Below, piece after piece: positions 1-9,885 of a stretch of DNA of 20,950 nucleotides (positions are counted from its first letter, which is position 1; each line of letters begins with the position of its first letter). This stretch comes from Pelargonium cotyledonis (lineage: Eukaryota > Streptophyta > Magnoliopsida > Geraniales > Geraniaceae): assembly GCA_036897625.1 (NCBI GenBank), contig JAYMTA010001251.1, positions 1-20,950 of the forward strand, read 5' to 3'. The notes under the pieces are model-generated. The model worked only from the letters and a program-made list of their open reading frames with translations, did not search any database and was not told the DNA's origin. A program made the translations under genes and the position numbers.

Positions 1-717
1 TATTAGTATTAATAAAAAAAATAGATGTATTATTTATTTGCTAGTGGAATGTATGATTTGACAGTAAATTAAATTTGGCTAAAAAGGCATTTACAACAAA
101 ATTTAAAAATATATGGTAATGAAAAAGTGTGTGTAATGTGAGTAACAAATGGGTTTGGTAATGAATATATGTATACCAAACTTTTAAATCCACTAACATC
201 ACATCTTGTCATTTTTCAAAAATTATTATGAACTAATTAACATATTTTTTCATGATTTTTTTTGTTTTATGATTTTAATTAACAATTAATTATGAGTACT
301 AACTACTAACATGTGTAAAAAAATTGTTTTTATTCAAATAAACTTTCCAAAATAATTAAGAAAACCTTGCATATTTAATAGTTACTAAGATATTGCAAAT
401 ATATAATTTCTTAATCGACCATTCATTTTTCATGTAAATAGAATTATGAAGTTGACACTTCACAATGAAAAGAATATCTCATTTGATGTTATAAGTTTCT
501 AACCATTGTCTCTTTAATAAAATGTGAATATGCTCTTTTTAGATATCATAATGAACTGTTTAATATATTGCAATTCATATAATATAAATAGCTTGTGTTG
601 AACCCATATTTGAAATTAAACATAAAATCGTTTGCGTGAGATGGAGCAGTTTAGGTCCAAATGTTAGCGTTTAGTCTGTATTTTATTTTTCACATTCTAA
701 ATTTATTTGAAGGGATT

Positions 718-825
718 CATTTGGGTAGGTATAAGTAAAATTTAATGAGGTGTCATCATCTCATTGACTTGATTAAGTTGCAACTGATATAAAGTTATAT
801 CAGTCAACTGATACACATTTTACTC
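718..825 (+). repeat. Dispersed repeat copy A (inverted mate at 13916-14023)
   Basis: This 108-bp stretch aligns without gaps to the reverse complement of 13916-14023, with about 10 mismatches by hand count (about 90% identity). It contains a perfect 10-bp inverted repeat, ACTGATATAA / TTATATCAGT, separated by AG, which could form a short hairpin. Two copies 13 kb apart in opposite orientation point to an interspersed element fragment. I cannot assign a family. Confidence 0.8.
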
Positions 826-2932
826 TTTTAGTAATTATATTATCTAACATTATTTTAAATTAGAGTTACATCAGTATATAAAGTGACAAGTAATATTTTG
901 TATCATAATTTAACTAATAAAAATCATCCAAAATAATTATAACCACACATATAGTATGATGGTGTAATAAATAATTTATTTGAAAATAAATAGTCAATTT
1001 AGTTTTTAAGTGTTTTCCATCATATTCACCATAGGTTTTAAGGAAAGCATGTGATTTGTTTTCTTTCTTTTTCAACTTTGTTCTTGCTCCTAGCTACCAA
1101 ATTTGAACTTCAATTTCAATTGTTTATTTCATGTGTTTTATTTCCTATTTTATGGTGTGTGTGACATTATATATCTCTACCTATAATAATAACTTTACCT
1201 TATATGTAACCTAGACTAATTGATAACCAACATGTTTTTCGTGTTCAACGTTACAAAATATTAACCAAGCCATGCCTAAGTACCGCCGTGTGTTTGATTT
1301 TTAGTTGTCTAATATAGGAGGTTCAATAGATAATTGTAAAATTGTATTTGAACAAGATATTAAAATCGGCTAAAAGTAAACATACATATATGAACATACA
1401 AATTATTTAACCAAGTTTCCAACAATAATATTATATATTTTTGTTTTGTTTTGTTTATTTGTATTGTCAAATATTAAAATTGCCACTTGAACACACATTT
1501 TGAAACTAATATTTTTAAAACACCCTTTTGTACTATGTAATTATTCATATTAGTTTATTACTTTGTTGGGTATCAATTATTTATAAAAGTTTTATGATTA
1601 AATAAGGTCCTAAAAGTCCTCAACCTAAGTCCTTTTTGTTGGCAATTTGCACATAAAAAATTAATATGAATAAGAGTAATTAGATTCTTTAAGATATTCA
1701 TTCTTTAGTAAATTTAACTAACATAAATATCGCATAGTTGCCACGTCAACACAATTTTTATAAAAAATAATTATAAGAAAATGTCATGTTAACCTAATTT
1801 GACGACATTATTAAATATTGAAACAATTTCAAACAAAAAAAAACATAGTTTAGTGTGAGTAAAGTACGAACAAAATGAATAAGTGATGGAACAAAATAAA
1901 ACTTTCCTATGTATAGATGGTGTTTGTTGATCATTTTTTATAATTGTGTACTAGTTTAAAACCTATAGAATCTTTAATTTAGCTTTTTTTTTTCGCCCAA
2001 ATATACAAAACATCCCCTCCATAGGGTGGGTTTTGAGACCAAACCTAAAACCTAGAGCATCAATGGCTTTGTGACCTATTAGCAAAACATGCCAATTTTT
2101 GCTACAACATGAGAATTTGAGGGGAAATGACCCTACTAAGAACCCAAGTTCCATGATCACCAAAGACCACTCATCACCATAGTTTTTAATTGGTTTTTCA
2201 GACAATCGATCGAGTTATCAGATAATGTAAAACTGGAGAATAAAAAAAAAACGAGTATATCTATTGTTTCGAACGTAAATATTGTGCAGCCTCTTCATAT
2301 AGCACATACTCCAAACCTTATGTTAAAAAAACGTTAAATAAAATTAGACGTAAAATTTTAAAATATTAAATGACTAAAACGCCCTCCAAACAGTCTCAAC
2401 GTGTAAAATTACGAGCTATGCTTGACAAAACCCACTAATCATGCTCGTTGGCTCAATCCACCCACATCAACATATAAAATTAGACGTCATAATCTTATAA
2501 CACGCTACTCAATTAATATTATCGGTCATATCAATAACTCAATTTCACATCTCATTTAAAGGTACCAATACTTACATATAATATTGACCCTAAAGAAAAT
2601 GAAAGTTGTCCTATAGTCACTTTTTCAACAATCACTTTCTTACCCATTACCCATTAATGATACATTTATTATTTTGAAGATAAGACAAAGATCATAAATC
2701 CCCTAAAACAAAAAGAAAATACATAATATTAATACGTTACCTACAATTGAAACTCGCAATTTAAGTTTTGAGCGTAGTTCGAGTCAATTTTTTCAACGCG
2801 AGTTGAAAATACCACTAAACCTAAGCCAAAAGCGTTGTGAGTTTTGCCTGACTCAACCTGAAAGTTGTGTGGATCTATATATGCAACCAAAACCCGTAAA
2901 AATGTGGATTGAGCTTTGTGACCCGTGAGGAC

Positions 2933-2953
2933 GGGTCCAAATTGCCGGCTCTA
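2933..2953 (-). repeat. hAT-like element terminus
   Basis: Read on the minus strand this begins TAGAGCCGGCAATTTGGACC. The same terminal pattern (TAGAG, a short variable step, CAATTT plus G-rich) recurs at 3858, 4033, 8707, 18150 and 19072. The pattern resembles the TAGGGGTG-type ends of plant hAT non-autonomous elements. The class assignment is inference, and the other end of this copy was not found. Confidence 0.4.
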
Positions 2954-2960
2954 TTTGCTG

Positions 2961-2969
2961 TATATATAA
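2961..2969 (+). promoter_or_regulatory. Candidate TATA box of the MATE gene
   Basis: TATATATAA lies about 330 bp upstream of the chosen start codon. A start site near 2995 would give a leader of about 300 nt. That leader could contain a small intron, with a donor-like AAG/GTTAGT near 3111 and an acceptor-like TTCCAG near 3252. Position and context only; no transcript evidence. Confidence 0.45.
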
Positions 2970-3296
2970 TTGAAATGGAAGTCCTAGGAATGTGCAAGCT
3001 CAAGCTTTAGTATCCAATTATTTCCATGTCCCAATGCACAATTCCTCTGTTTCTGCTCTGTCTCTGACCCTACACAAACCCACCAACCTCTCTGTTTTGT
3101 AGATCCTAAGGTTAGTTTGGCCAGTCCAATTTTGCTTAAAAAAATTTGAATTTTTGTTTTATAAACTCAAAATCTGTAATAAAATCTGCAAATTTGTGTA
3201 ATTGAGTTGCATAAAATAATATTTTTTTGCTCTGTTTTTTATGACATTCCAGTGAACAGCTCCTCTGTTTTTGCTCTTTTTTTTTTGCTAAGAAAC

Positions 3297-6264
3297 ATGT
3301 GCCATAGCAATGATGAATCTCGAGGAATTATAAATAGCAATGAGTATTTGATTTCGAAGATTGGAGATTGTGGAGAAGATGAAGACGATGAAGAGAGCAA
3401 CATGAGAACACTTCGAGAAGGTCAAGGAAGATTCTCCAATGGCTTTTTCCGGCGACTTCCGGTCGACGGAATTTTCCGGAAGCTGCCGCTGGACGAGGTA
3501 CGATGATTCTACTACTTCTCCACTTCATGTGTTTGCATGTGCTTGCACGTGTGCTCTGTTTTTCTTTTTGTGTGTGTAAACCATCTGGCGTCGGGTTACT
3601 ACATTGAGTGTTAGATTAGCCCGAAATTAAGATCGGGAGGATTCTTAAAGTTGCTAATTTGAATTTCGGTCTTGGGGTTGTTCTCGGGATTCAGTTGGTA
3701 AAGCGTAATAGGAACATGTGTTGAAAGGGATGCGATTTTCGTGTTTTATGTATAAAATGTGCAAATTACCGGTTTTAAGAATGCAGAGGTAACAATCCTT
3801 TTATGTCGAATTTTGAAACAACTGCGTTTCTTCAGACTCGAACTTGAGAACTCAAGTTAGAGTTGCCAATTTGGATCCAACACTCCACTCACGTTTTTCT
3901 TGGTTCAAGTTGAAAAAATCTGCATTGAATTCGCACATTTGATAAGTAATATTTGCAATTTGCACCCTTTGCAGACGGAGTTCGAGTTAGGCTTTTTTTC
4001 AACTCGAACTAAAACCCAAAGTTGTTGGCTCTACATGAAAATGTAGAACAACTTTTGCCAGTGGATTCACGGGCTCGTTTCTTGCTGTTTTTGTTCTTTT
4101 TCTTCATTTGGGTAATGACAAAGAAAATCAAAATTGAATCACCGTCACACATGTTAGTTACCTGATATGAAATTTATCTAATTTAACTTAAGGTCTCGAA
4201 TTTGATGTCGTATAATACAATTGCGTTAAAATTGAGTTAGATGAGTCGTTCAAATTTTGGGTTTTGTTTGGTTTATAGATTTGTAGCTTTGAAATCACTT
4301 TTTTATTAAGTTTTGATCACATGTGGAAAATATAAATGTTGGCCTTATCTTTTAGTATCTCTTGTGAAAATGATAGTCTTTCCATTTATTGTCCAGTGGG
4401 AGTTTTGACCCATATTTTCTTGAGAAAATAACGTGGCGTCTGAATATTTATTTTTGTAATAATAATAAATACAATTGACATTATTTTTTGGATTTCTTGA
4501 GAAAATGGTATATTATATTTCCATCAATATTCTTGAGATTTTTGGATTTATTTTCTTAATATTTGTTACAAATACATACTTACAGTAACAGTTTATGAAC
4601 GCAACGAAATTGTATTTTCTAGAACGAACGTATCTATTGTCAATACTCATCATTCACGAATGACACAAGCACTACATATATTTAAGAAAGAAGGTGAAGT
4701 CGAATTTTCAATACAACGGTAACTATAGTTGACGTTGAACATTCGTGATTGACAATAAATATAATAGTCAATGTTGGTCATTCACGACTCACAGTAACAT
4801 TACATAAAAACGACATAAATATGAATTTTCTTATACACGTTGATCATTCACGACTGACAGTAACATTTATCGATGCAGATCGGGGAAGAGTTAATATCTC
4901 TCGGGAAGATTGCAGGCCCCATTCTGATGACAACCCTTCTTATATACTCGAGATCCGTAATTTCCATGCTCTTCCTAGGTCGAATGGGAAAAGTCGAATT
5001 AGCCGGGGGCTCTCTTGCAATTGCCTCAGCAAATATCACAGGTTTCTCAATCATCAAAGGCCTTTCCACAGGAATGGACCCTATTTGCTGCCAAGCATTT
5101 GGAGCCAAAAGATGGTCACTTCTCAGCCAAACCTTCCACAAAACCCTATGTTTCCTCCTACTTACGAGCATACCAATCTCAATCTTGTGGCTCAACATGG
5201 AACCGATATTCCTAAAACTAGGCCAAGACCCGGATATCACGAGAGTAGCCAAAGTCTACATGGCGTTTTCGATACCCGAGTTGTTGGCTCAGGCGGCCCT
5301 CCAACCCCTCAGGATCTTTCTCAGGACTCAGGGCTTGACCACGCCGCCCACAATGGCGGCCGCCTTCTCCGTGATCCTACACTTACCCATCAATTACTTT
5401 CTTGTTACGTATTTGAATCTTGGAGTCAAAGGTGTAGCCTTGGCATTGGCGTGGAACACGGTGAACTTGAATCTCGGGTTGCTGTTGTACCTTGTGCTCT
5501 CTCAGAAGGCCTTGAAGCCTTGGCACGGGTTGACGAGTGTCGCGATCCTCCAGGGATGGAAGCCGCTGCTGGCTTTGGCGCTGCCTAGTTGCATGTCAGT
5601 GTGTTTGGAGTGGTGGTGGTACGAGATCATTCTGTTCCTTTGTGGCTTGCTCGAGAACCCGAAGGCTAGTGTTGCTGCAACCGGCATTCTGATACAAACC
5701 ACTGGGTTTATGTACATCTTTCCATTTTCTCTCAGCACCAGCTTGTCAACGCGCATTGGCCACGCCCTGGGCGCGGGCCAGCCCTCCCGCGCCCAGTGGA
5801 CGGCCATGGTAGGCCTCATTGTCGCATTCGCATTTGGACTTTCAGCTTTTGTCTTCACAACAGCGGTTAGATCTGTCTGGGGGAAGCTTTTCACCTACGA
5901 GTCTCAGATTCTTGACTTGATATCAGCAGCACTACCAATACTAGGGCTATGTGAAATCGGGAATGCCCCACAAACAGCAGCCTGCGGGATCTTAAACGGG
6001 ACTGCGCGTCCCACCATTGGTGCCCGCATCAATTTATGCGCCTTCTACCTCATTGGACTCCCCGTCGCGATTTTCACAACGTTTAAGCTCAAAGTCGGGT
6101 TCCGGGGGTTCTGGTTTGGGCTATTGGCATCACAAATGGCATGCGTGTGCATGATGGCGTACACGTTGTTGCAAACGGATTGGAGGCACCAAGCTAAGAG
6201 GGCCGAGGAGCTGACTCAATCTATAGAAGAAGAGAAAGACGAGTTAGAAACGGGTGTAATATAA
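3297..6264 (+). CDS. MATE efflux transporter, DTX48-51 (ADS1/BCD1-like) type
   Basis: Two exons: 3297-3497 and 4879-6264, joined in phase 0 across GTACGA...GCAG, giving 528 residues, the usual length for this plant MATE subgroup. MATE proteins export organic cations, hormones or metabolites by H+ or Na+ antiport. The start was chosen because the protein then opens MCHS, as clade members begin MC-. The N-terminal 67 residues are hydrophilic and acidic, followed by about 12 predicted membrane segments. Family landmarks: CQAFGA (about 138-143), CLEWWWYE ending near 316, CEIGN (about 425-429), a PQT...CG...GTARP block (about 431-446), and a hydrophilic C-terminal tail after TDWR. Exon 2 is much more GC-rich than its surroundings. 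Relatives in Arabidopsis affect growth, senescence, iron or ABA traits; the substrate here cannot be deduced. The family is certain, the exact first exon slightly less so. Confidence 0.93.
3858..4033. mobile_element. Small non-autonomous element relic, hAT-like ends
   Basis: The left end TAGAGTTGCCAATTTGG (3858-3874) and the right end, read inward on the other strand as TAGAGCCAACAACTTTGGG, form imperfect terminal inverted repeats about 176 bp apart. Both match the terminal pattern of other relics in the window. No target duplication was confirmed. The class is inferred from the termini. Confidence 0.45.
4639..4870 (+). repeat. Four degenerate copies of a roughly 39-bp unit
   Basis: Copies start at about 4639, 4728, 4767 and 4835. 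Each carries a core like GTTGGTCATTCACGACT followed by GACAGTAACAT. The spacing is irregular (89, 39 and 68 bp). The last copy ends 8 bp before the 3' splice site at 4878, so the cluster occupies the branch-point region. In the first copy the core is a short palindrome, TCATTC-AC-GAATGA. Confidence 0.65.
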
Positions 6265-6507
6265 AGAACTTTTGAATCACCGGAACTAACTACATTCGTG
6301 AACTTTTTGACAAGAGTAAAAATAGCACTTCCAATGAGTATGCAAAAATAGTTCCGCGACTTTCTCATAGATCAGATAATATTTGTTGGTTCATCACATA
6401 CAAAAGCAGAAGATTTTTTTGTTTCCGAGTATGTATTGTGCAGAACAGAAACTCAAGAGGGTCTTCATCGTTATCGCACAGTTAATATGTCAAAAGCCAA
6501 ATCTGAT

Positions 6508-6517
6508 AATAAATAAA
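6508..6517 (+). terminator. Candidate polyadenylation signal of the MATE gene
   Basis: Two overlapping AATAAA hexamers occur about 245 nt after the stop codon, a normal distance for a plant 3' UTR. Plant poly(A) signals are loose, so this is a candidate only. Confidence 0.35.
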
Positions 6518-6565
6518 AAGCTGGCATATTTTTACTGTAAAGTACATTTTGATCTAACATATTAC

Positions 6566-6644
6566 CTTGATGACCGGAACAATAGCTTCAAGCAAACGAG
6601 TAAGAGATCATGATTTGTTGGCACAACACCATCAGTTATGGTGC
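6566..6644 (-). other. Exon-like island of unknown identity
   Basis: On the minus strand, 79 bases are bounded by a good acceptor (CCGCAG) and a good donor (AAG/GTAATA). One frame is open throughout, the other two are closed. The 26-residue peptide (TITDGVVPTNHDL then a leucine-rich stretch) is not one I recognise. If joined to the leader-like sequence at about 7690-7850 it could be part of a decayed or non-coding minus-strand transcript. Confidence 0.25.
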
Positions 6645-7017
6645 CTGCGGAAATGAGGATCGATAGGTCAGATTATACGTGCACAGTGCTCACGCCTAGC
6701 GGAGCTATGTAAGATCAAAAGCACATAAAGAGTAAATGCACATATTTAGTCCAAAACAATACTCAAAAGCAGAGAATCGGTGCATCGTTCTTGATTCACT
6801 ATATGCTTATAATACAATAATTGGCACAATGTAGTTTTTTTGCCATGTTTCAAGCTCTTCGATTAGACGACTACTAAACCAAAATGCAGATACTAAAGAC
6901 TTTGAGAATGCAACATTCTATTCGACAGCAGTTTGTAAAGAAAAGCATCGCATAATCATTTTTTGTTTTTTCACGTTCAATTCTACAATTTTCTCAAAAA
7001 CCCAGTTGGGCAACATA

Positions 7018-7690
7018 ACAAATTTTCACAACATTGATGACAACATTTTCTCAGTAACCAAACAGTGAGAAAATGGAAACAATAAATGTCTTCAATTATC
7101 ATATATCAATTCAAAAACCCTCATTCTACAAGTTTCTAATGAATCCACTTAGGGTCCCATTCCACTATCATGCACCAATTCAAGAAAAATATCAATTTGG
7201 GCCACACAACAAATTTTCCCGACTATGATGGCAACATTTCTCAGCAACCAAACAGTGAGAAAATGGAAACTAAAAACTTGAAAAAAAAATAAAATGACCC
7301 AAAAGACCCACCAGTGAGCAGTGCTGCTTTGGCTACAGAATCATGCATCAATTCAAGAAAAATATGAATTTGGGTTACACAACAAATTTTCTCAACTATG
7401 ATGACAACATTTTCTCAGCAAACAAACAGTGAGCAAATGGAAGAAAAATAAACCGAAAACTTGAAAAAAGAAAATGACCCAAAAGACCCACCAGGTGAGC
7501 ATTGCTGCTTTGGCTACAGAATCATGCATCAATTCAAGAACAACATGAATTTGGGCCACACAACAAATTTTCCCAACAATGATGACACCATTTTCTCAGC
7601 AACCAAACAGTGCGTAAATGGAATCATAAGAAACCAAAAACTTGAAAAAAAAAAAAAAAAAAAAAGAAAATTACCCAAAACACCCACCAA
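7018..7690. repeat. Four tandem copies of a 173-191 bp unit
   Basis: The anchor ACAAATTTT starts at 7018, 7209, 7382 and 7563, giving periods of 191, 173 and 181 bp. Each unit has the same order of blocks: ACAAATTTT, a GATGACAACATTTTCTCAG block, CAAACAGTG, an A-rich tract, then a block with CACCA..TGAGCA, GCTGCTTTGGCTACAG and ATGCATCAATTCAAGAA, except that the first unit lacks a clear CACCA/GCTGC block. The last unit has a run of about 21 A at 7645-7665. On the minus strand the unit reads like plant first-intron sequence. Confidence 0.85.
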
Positions 7691-8308
7691 GTAAAATTTT
7701 GCTGCCTTAGCTTCAAAATCTGAGCTTCAAATCTCCCAGTTCTTCAAGAGAAACCCCAAAATAGGAAGAGAATTGGATTGGAACATTGGGTCTCTCTGGT
7801 AAGGTAAAAGCTGAAGGGACCAAATAGCAAATCAAGTAAATTTACAGGTGAGTCCAACTGATTTGCTGAAATTACAAAAAGGTCTGGTTTTTATTTTTAC
7901 TTTCTTATCCATACGAATTTTCTCTTGAGTTTGTTCAATCTGCTTGATCTAAAAATTGATCGAATTTTGATTATTTAAATTCTACTTCTAATTATTATGA
8001 AAACGTTGAAAATGATCTTAATCTTAACAAATTGTCTGCTCTCGTAATATTTAATTTGCAAAAAATATACCGATCAATTTGCGAGTCATACTTAATCGAG
8101 CAGATATATACGTTTTTCACTTTAATTTAAAGTCTATCCGATTTAAACATTTTTGACTGAAACCCAAACAGATTTTTAGTTGGGCACCCAAATTGTCAGC
8201 TATATATTGTTTGGGGCCATTTTTAGGAGACAAAATTAAAGCCCAGTGATTGAAGCAACCAATGTGTGGGTCCACCGACCAAATCAACAACGTTTCCATA
8301 ATTGCTGG

Positions 8309-8404
8309 ACACGTGTGTCTTTGTTCTATTCCTCTGCGGCTCTGGCATTTCATTCTCACGTGTTAATTAAATGTACAAATTTATCTGATTCAATCCTATA
8401 TAAA
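8309..8404 (+). promoter_or_regulatory. Promoter-like block with no gene behind it
   Basis: A perfect G-box palindrome ACACGTGT (8309-8316), a second CACGTG (8357-8362) and a strong TATA element TATATAAA (8397-8404) are arranged as in a stress-responsive plant promoter. GTGGGTCC, a TCP-type site, lies just upstream near 8267. The first downstream ATG opens only nine codons, so no coding gene follows. It may be a promoter relic, a promoter of a non-coding RNA, or chance. Confidence 0.35.
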
Positions 8405-8686
8405 GTGTGCTTCTGATTTTTGGTATTTGTGGGTTTGTGTTCAAGTTTGAATACGAATGGAATATTATATTTGCTTTGACTAATTTTTCATTAGTTTAGT
8501 CTTCAAAAATTGTATAGTAAGTTGAGATTGTAAAATACATTTATCATTAAAATTTAAAATTATTTGATTGGATATGGTTCATAATCCGTATTTCAAAATT
8601 TGAACCGACTCCAAACTCCATTTAATCAATTATGAGTTAAACTTTATCAATTACTATAACTTAAAATCTTAAACAACTTTACTCGA

Positions 8687-8707
8687 AACCCAAAATTGTC
8701 ACCTCTA
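8687..8707 (-). repeat. hAT-like element terminus
   Basis: On the minus strand it starts TAGAGGTGACAATTTTGGG, the same terminal pattern as at 18150 and 19072. It probably marks the end of a relic covering roughly 8560-8707; the opposite end is not clear. Confidence 0.4.
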
Positions 8708-9441
8708 GCTATAGCCAAGCCGAGGTTCAAAATTAGCTAAGTTGGAGTTCTCAAAGCAACAAATTGAGATGATAGTTGACTGGTCAAAACAAGTCAAACG
8801 TTTATCTTTCGTTATTTTTTTTAGTTAAAAGTCTCGATCCTCTTTTTAGCACTTCAAATTACAACATTGCTTTATAAAAATTTATCTCGAACTAACAAGG
8901 TCGTGGATTGTGGGTTGGATTTAAAGTTTTATGTGCAGAATGTAGAATCGTGTGTATTTCATACAACTCTACAAAAATGTGAATCGTATTCGTATACTCA
9001 CAAGTCCAAATCCAAATTATTGGCAAAAGCCGAGCCAAGAGGACTACATAACATTTTCTTGTCCTTTCCGTGTGTCTCTCTCCCATTTGCTATCCATTTA
9101 TTCGAGTTGAACATAAAAATAATCTTATCCAAATAGAAAAACGTGCAGATTGCGAATCATGTTCAAATTTATCGTCTATAAAAATTCACAAGTTCCTGTG
9201 AGGTTGACTAATCTGATATGCTCAAAATCGATAAAGTTTATATCATGTGATTCAAACATTCGAACTCATAAAAGTACGAATTGAGTTTCCGGTGTTTTGG
9301 TCCAAATTGCCAAATTGGGTGGTCCTCCACCTGTCTCTTTCCCATTCGCTACCCATCACCTTTTACTTTTATTTTAAATTTAAATATTTTTTTATATCTT
9401 CCTTCACTGTTAAACCTTCACCGGAACAGATCGCTCGGAGC

Positions 9442-9448
9442 TATAAAT
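9442..9448 (+). promoter_or_regulatory. Candidate TATA box of the kinase gene
   Basis: TATAAAT lies about 30 bp upstream of a CT/GA-rich stretch. A start near 9475 would give a leader of about 410 nt beginning with a GAGA-repeat block (9481-9500), a typical binding context for plant BBR/BPC factors. Confidence 0.5.
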
Positions 9449-9782
9449 CGTCACCGGAACTCTCTCACTACTCAGTGCGTAGAGAGAGCGAGAGAGAGAA
9501 CCTGCCAGAATTTTCTAGAGAGAGAAACAGTAGAGTTTTCTAAAATATTGGGGTTTTTGTTTCCCAACCTCGCAATCGACAAAATTTCTCGGGAAAATTT
9601 ACTCGGAGGAAACTGTGATTTTGTTTCCCAGATTTTTTTTCTAGGGTTTAGGGACCAAGAAGTGGCCTTTTTCGATTTTTGTGTTCGAATCAAAGCTTTT
9701 TATCGTTTTCTGCGTTCTGAAATTGCGGTAACGTCAAAAGCTCCGAATTCGCTGCTGCTTTGTGAGGGTTTTGAATATCGAG

Positions 9783-9876
9783 ATGGTCAATTAGGGTTTG
9801 GTGATATAGGGAATAAAATGTTTGTTCTGTGAATTGGAGAAAACGCAGTGAAATGACGAACTCGGGCGGCGTTTGA
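9783..9876 (+). promoter_or_regulatory. Three minimal upstream ORFs in the kinase leader
   Basis: Between the predicted start site (about 9475) and the main ATG at 9886 there are only three ATGs. Each opens a tiny frame: 9783-9794 (3 codons plus stop), 9818-9832 (4 codons plus stop) and 9853-9876 (7 codons plus stop). The last ends 9 nt before the main start. They are spaced 35, 35 and 33 nt apart. Such uORFs usually lower translation of the main frame; the effect here is inferred. Confidence 0.55.
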
Positions 9877-9885
9877 GGCTGCGAC

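Larger units (their letters stand above)
1..2960. other. AT-rich intergenic DNA, no recognisable gene
   Basis: I see no convincing coding exon on either strand. The longest open stretch is an 80-codon minus-strand frame at 1963-2205; it has no recognisable motif and ends in a low-complexity lysine run. The region holds one copy of a dispersed repeat (718-825) and, at 2933-2953, a terminal motif shared with other element relics in the window. The last few hundred bases are the likely promoter of the downstream transporter. Confidence 0.6.
3498..4878 (+). other. First intron of the MATE gene (1,381 nt)
   Basis: This intron begins GTACGATG and ends GATGCAG. It contains an element relic with opposed ends (3858-4033) and, next to the acceptor, a cluster of degenerate 39-bp repeats (4639-4870). 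I saw no coding exon. The frame open across 4749-5588 is an artefact of the GC-rich exon 2. Confidence 0.85.
6265..9441. other. Intergenic region between MATE and kinase genes
   Basis: No intact gene is recognisable. The region holds the transporter 3' UTR, a minus-strand exon-like island (6566-6644), four tandem repeats (7018-7690), a minus-strand leader-like stretch (about 7690-7850), a promoter-like block (8309-8404) and an element relic ending at 8707. The remaining short open frames have no recognisable motifs and lie in AT-rich, repeat-bearing DNA. Confidence 0.6.

Noticed and set aside
1963..2205. 80-codon minus-strand open frame
   Set aside because: No recognisable motif, no splice context, ends in poly-lysine from an A/T run; it is likely element-derived or chance.
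4749..5588. 279-codon + strand open frame overlapping MATE exon 2
   Set aside because: It runs in a different frame through the conserved transporter exon; its N-terminal repeated HSRLTVT words are the translated intron repeat. No independent protein family is visible.
6365..6480. Minus-strand open frame of about 38 codons downstream of the exon-like island
   Set aside because: It does not join in frame to the island by any good splice site and has no recognised motif.
8117..8359. 80-codon minus-strand open frame with a CFNHWAL stretch that faintly recalls LRAT-type proteins
   Set aside because: It overlaps the promoter-like block and lacks the conserved domain core; the resemblance is a few residues only.
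9281..9832. 183-codon + strand open frame upstream of the kinase
   Set aside because: It spans the predicted TATA box and GA-rich leader, has low-complexity composition and no domain; it most likely reflects chance openness of leader sequence.
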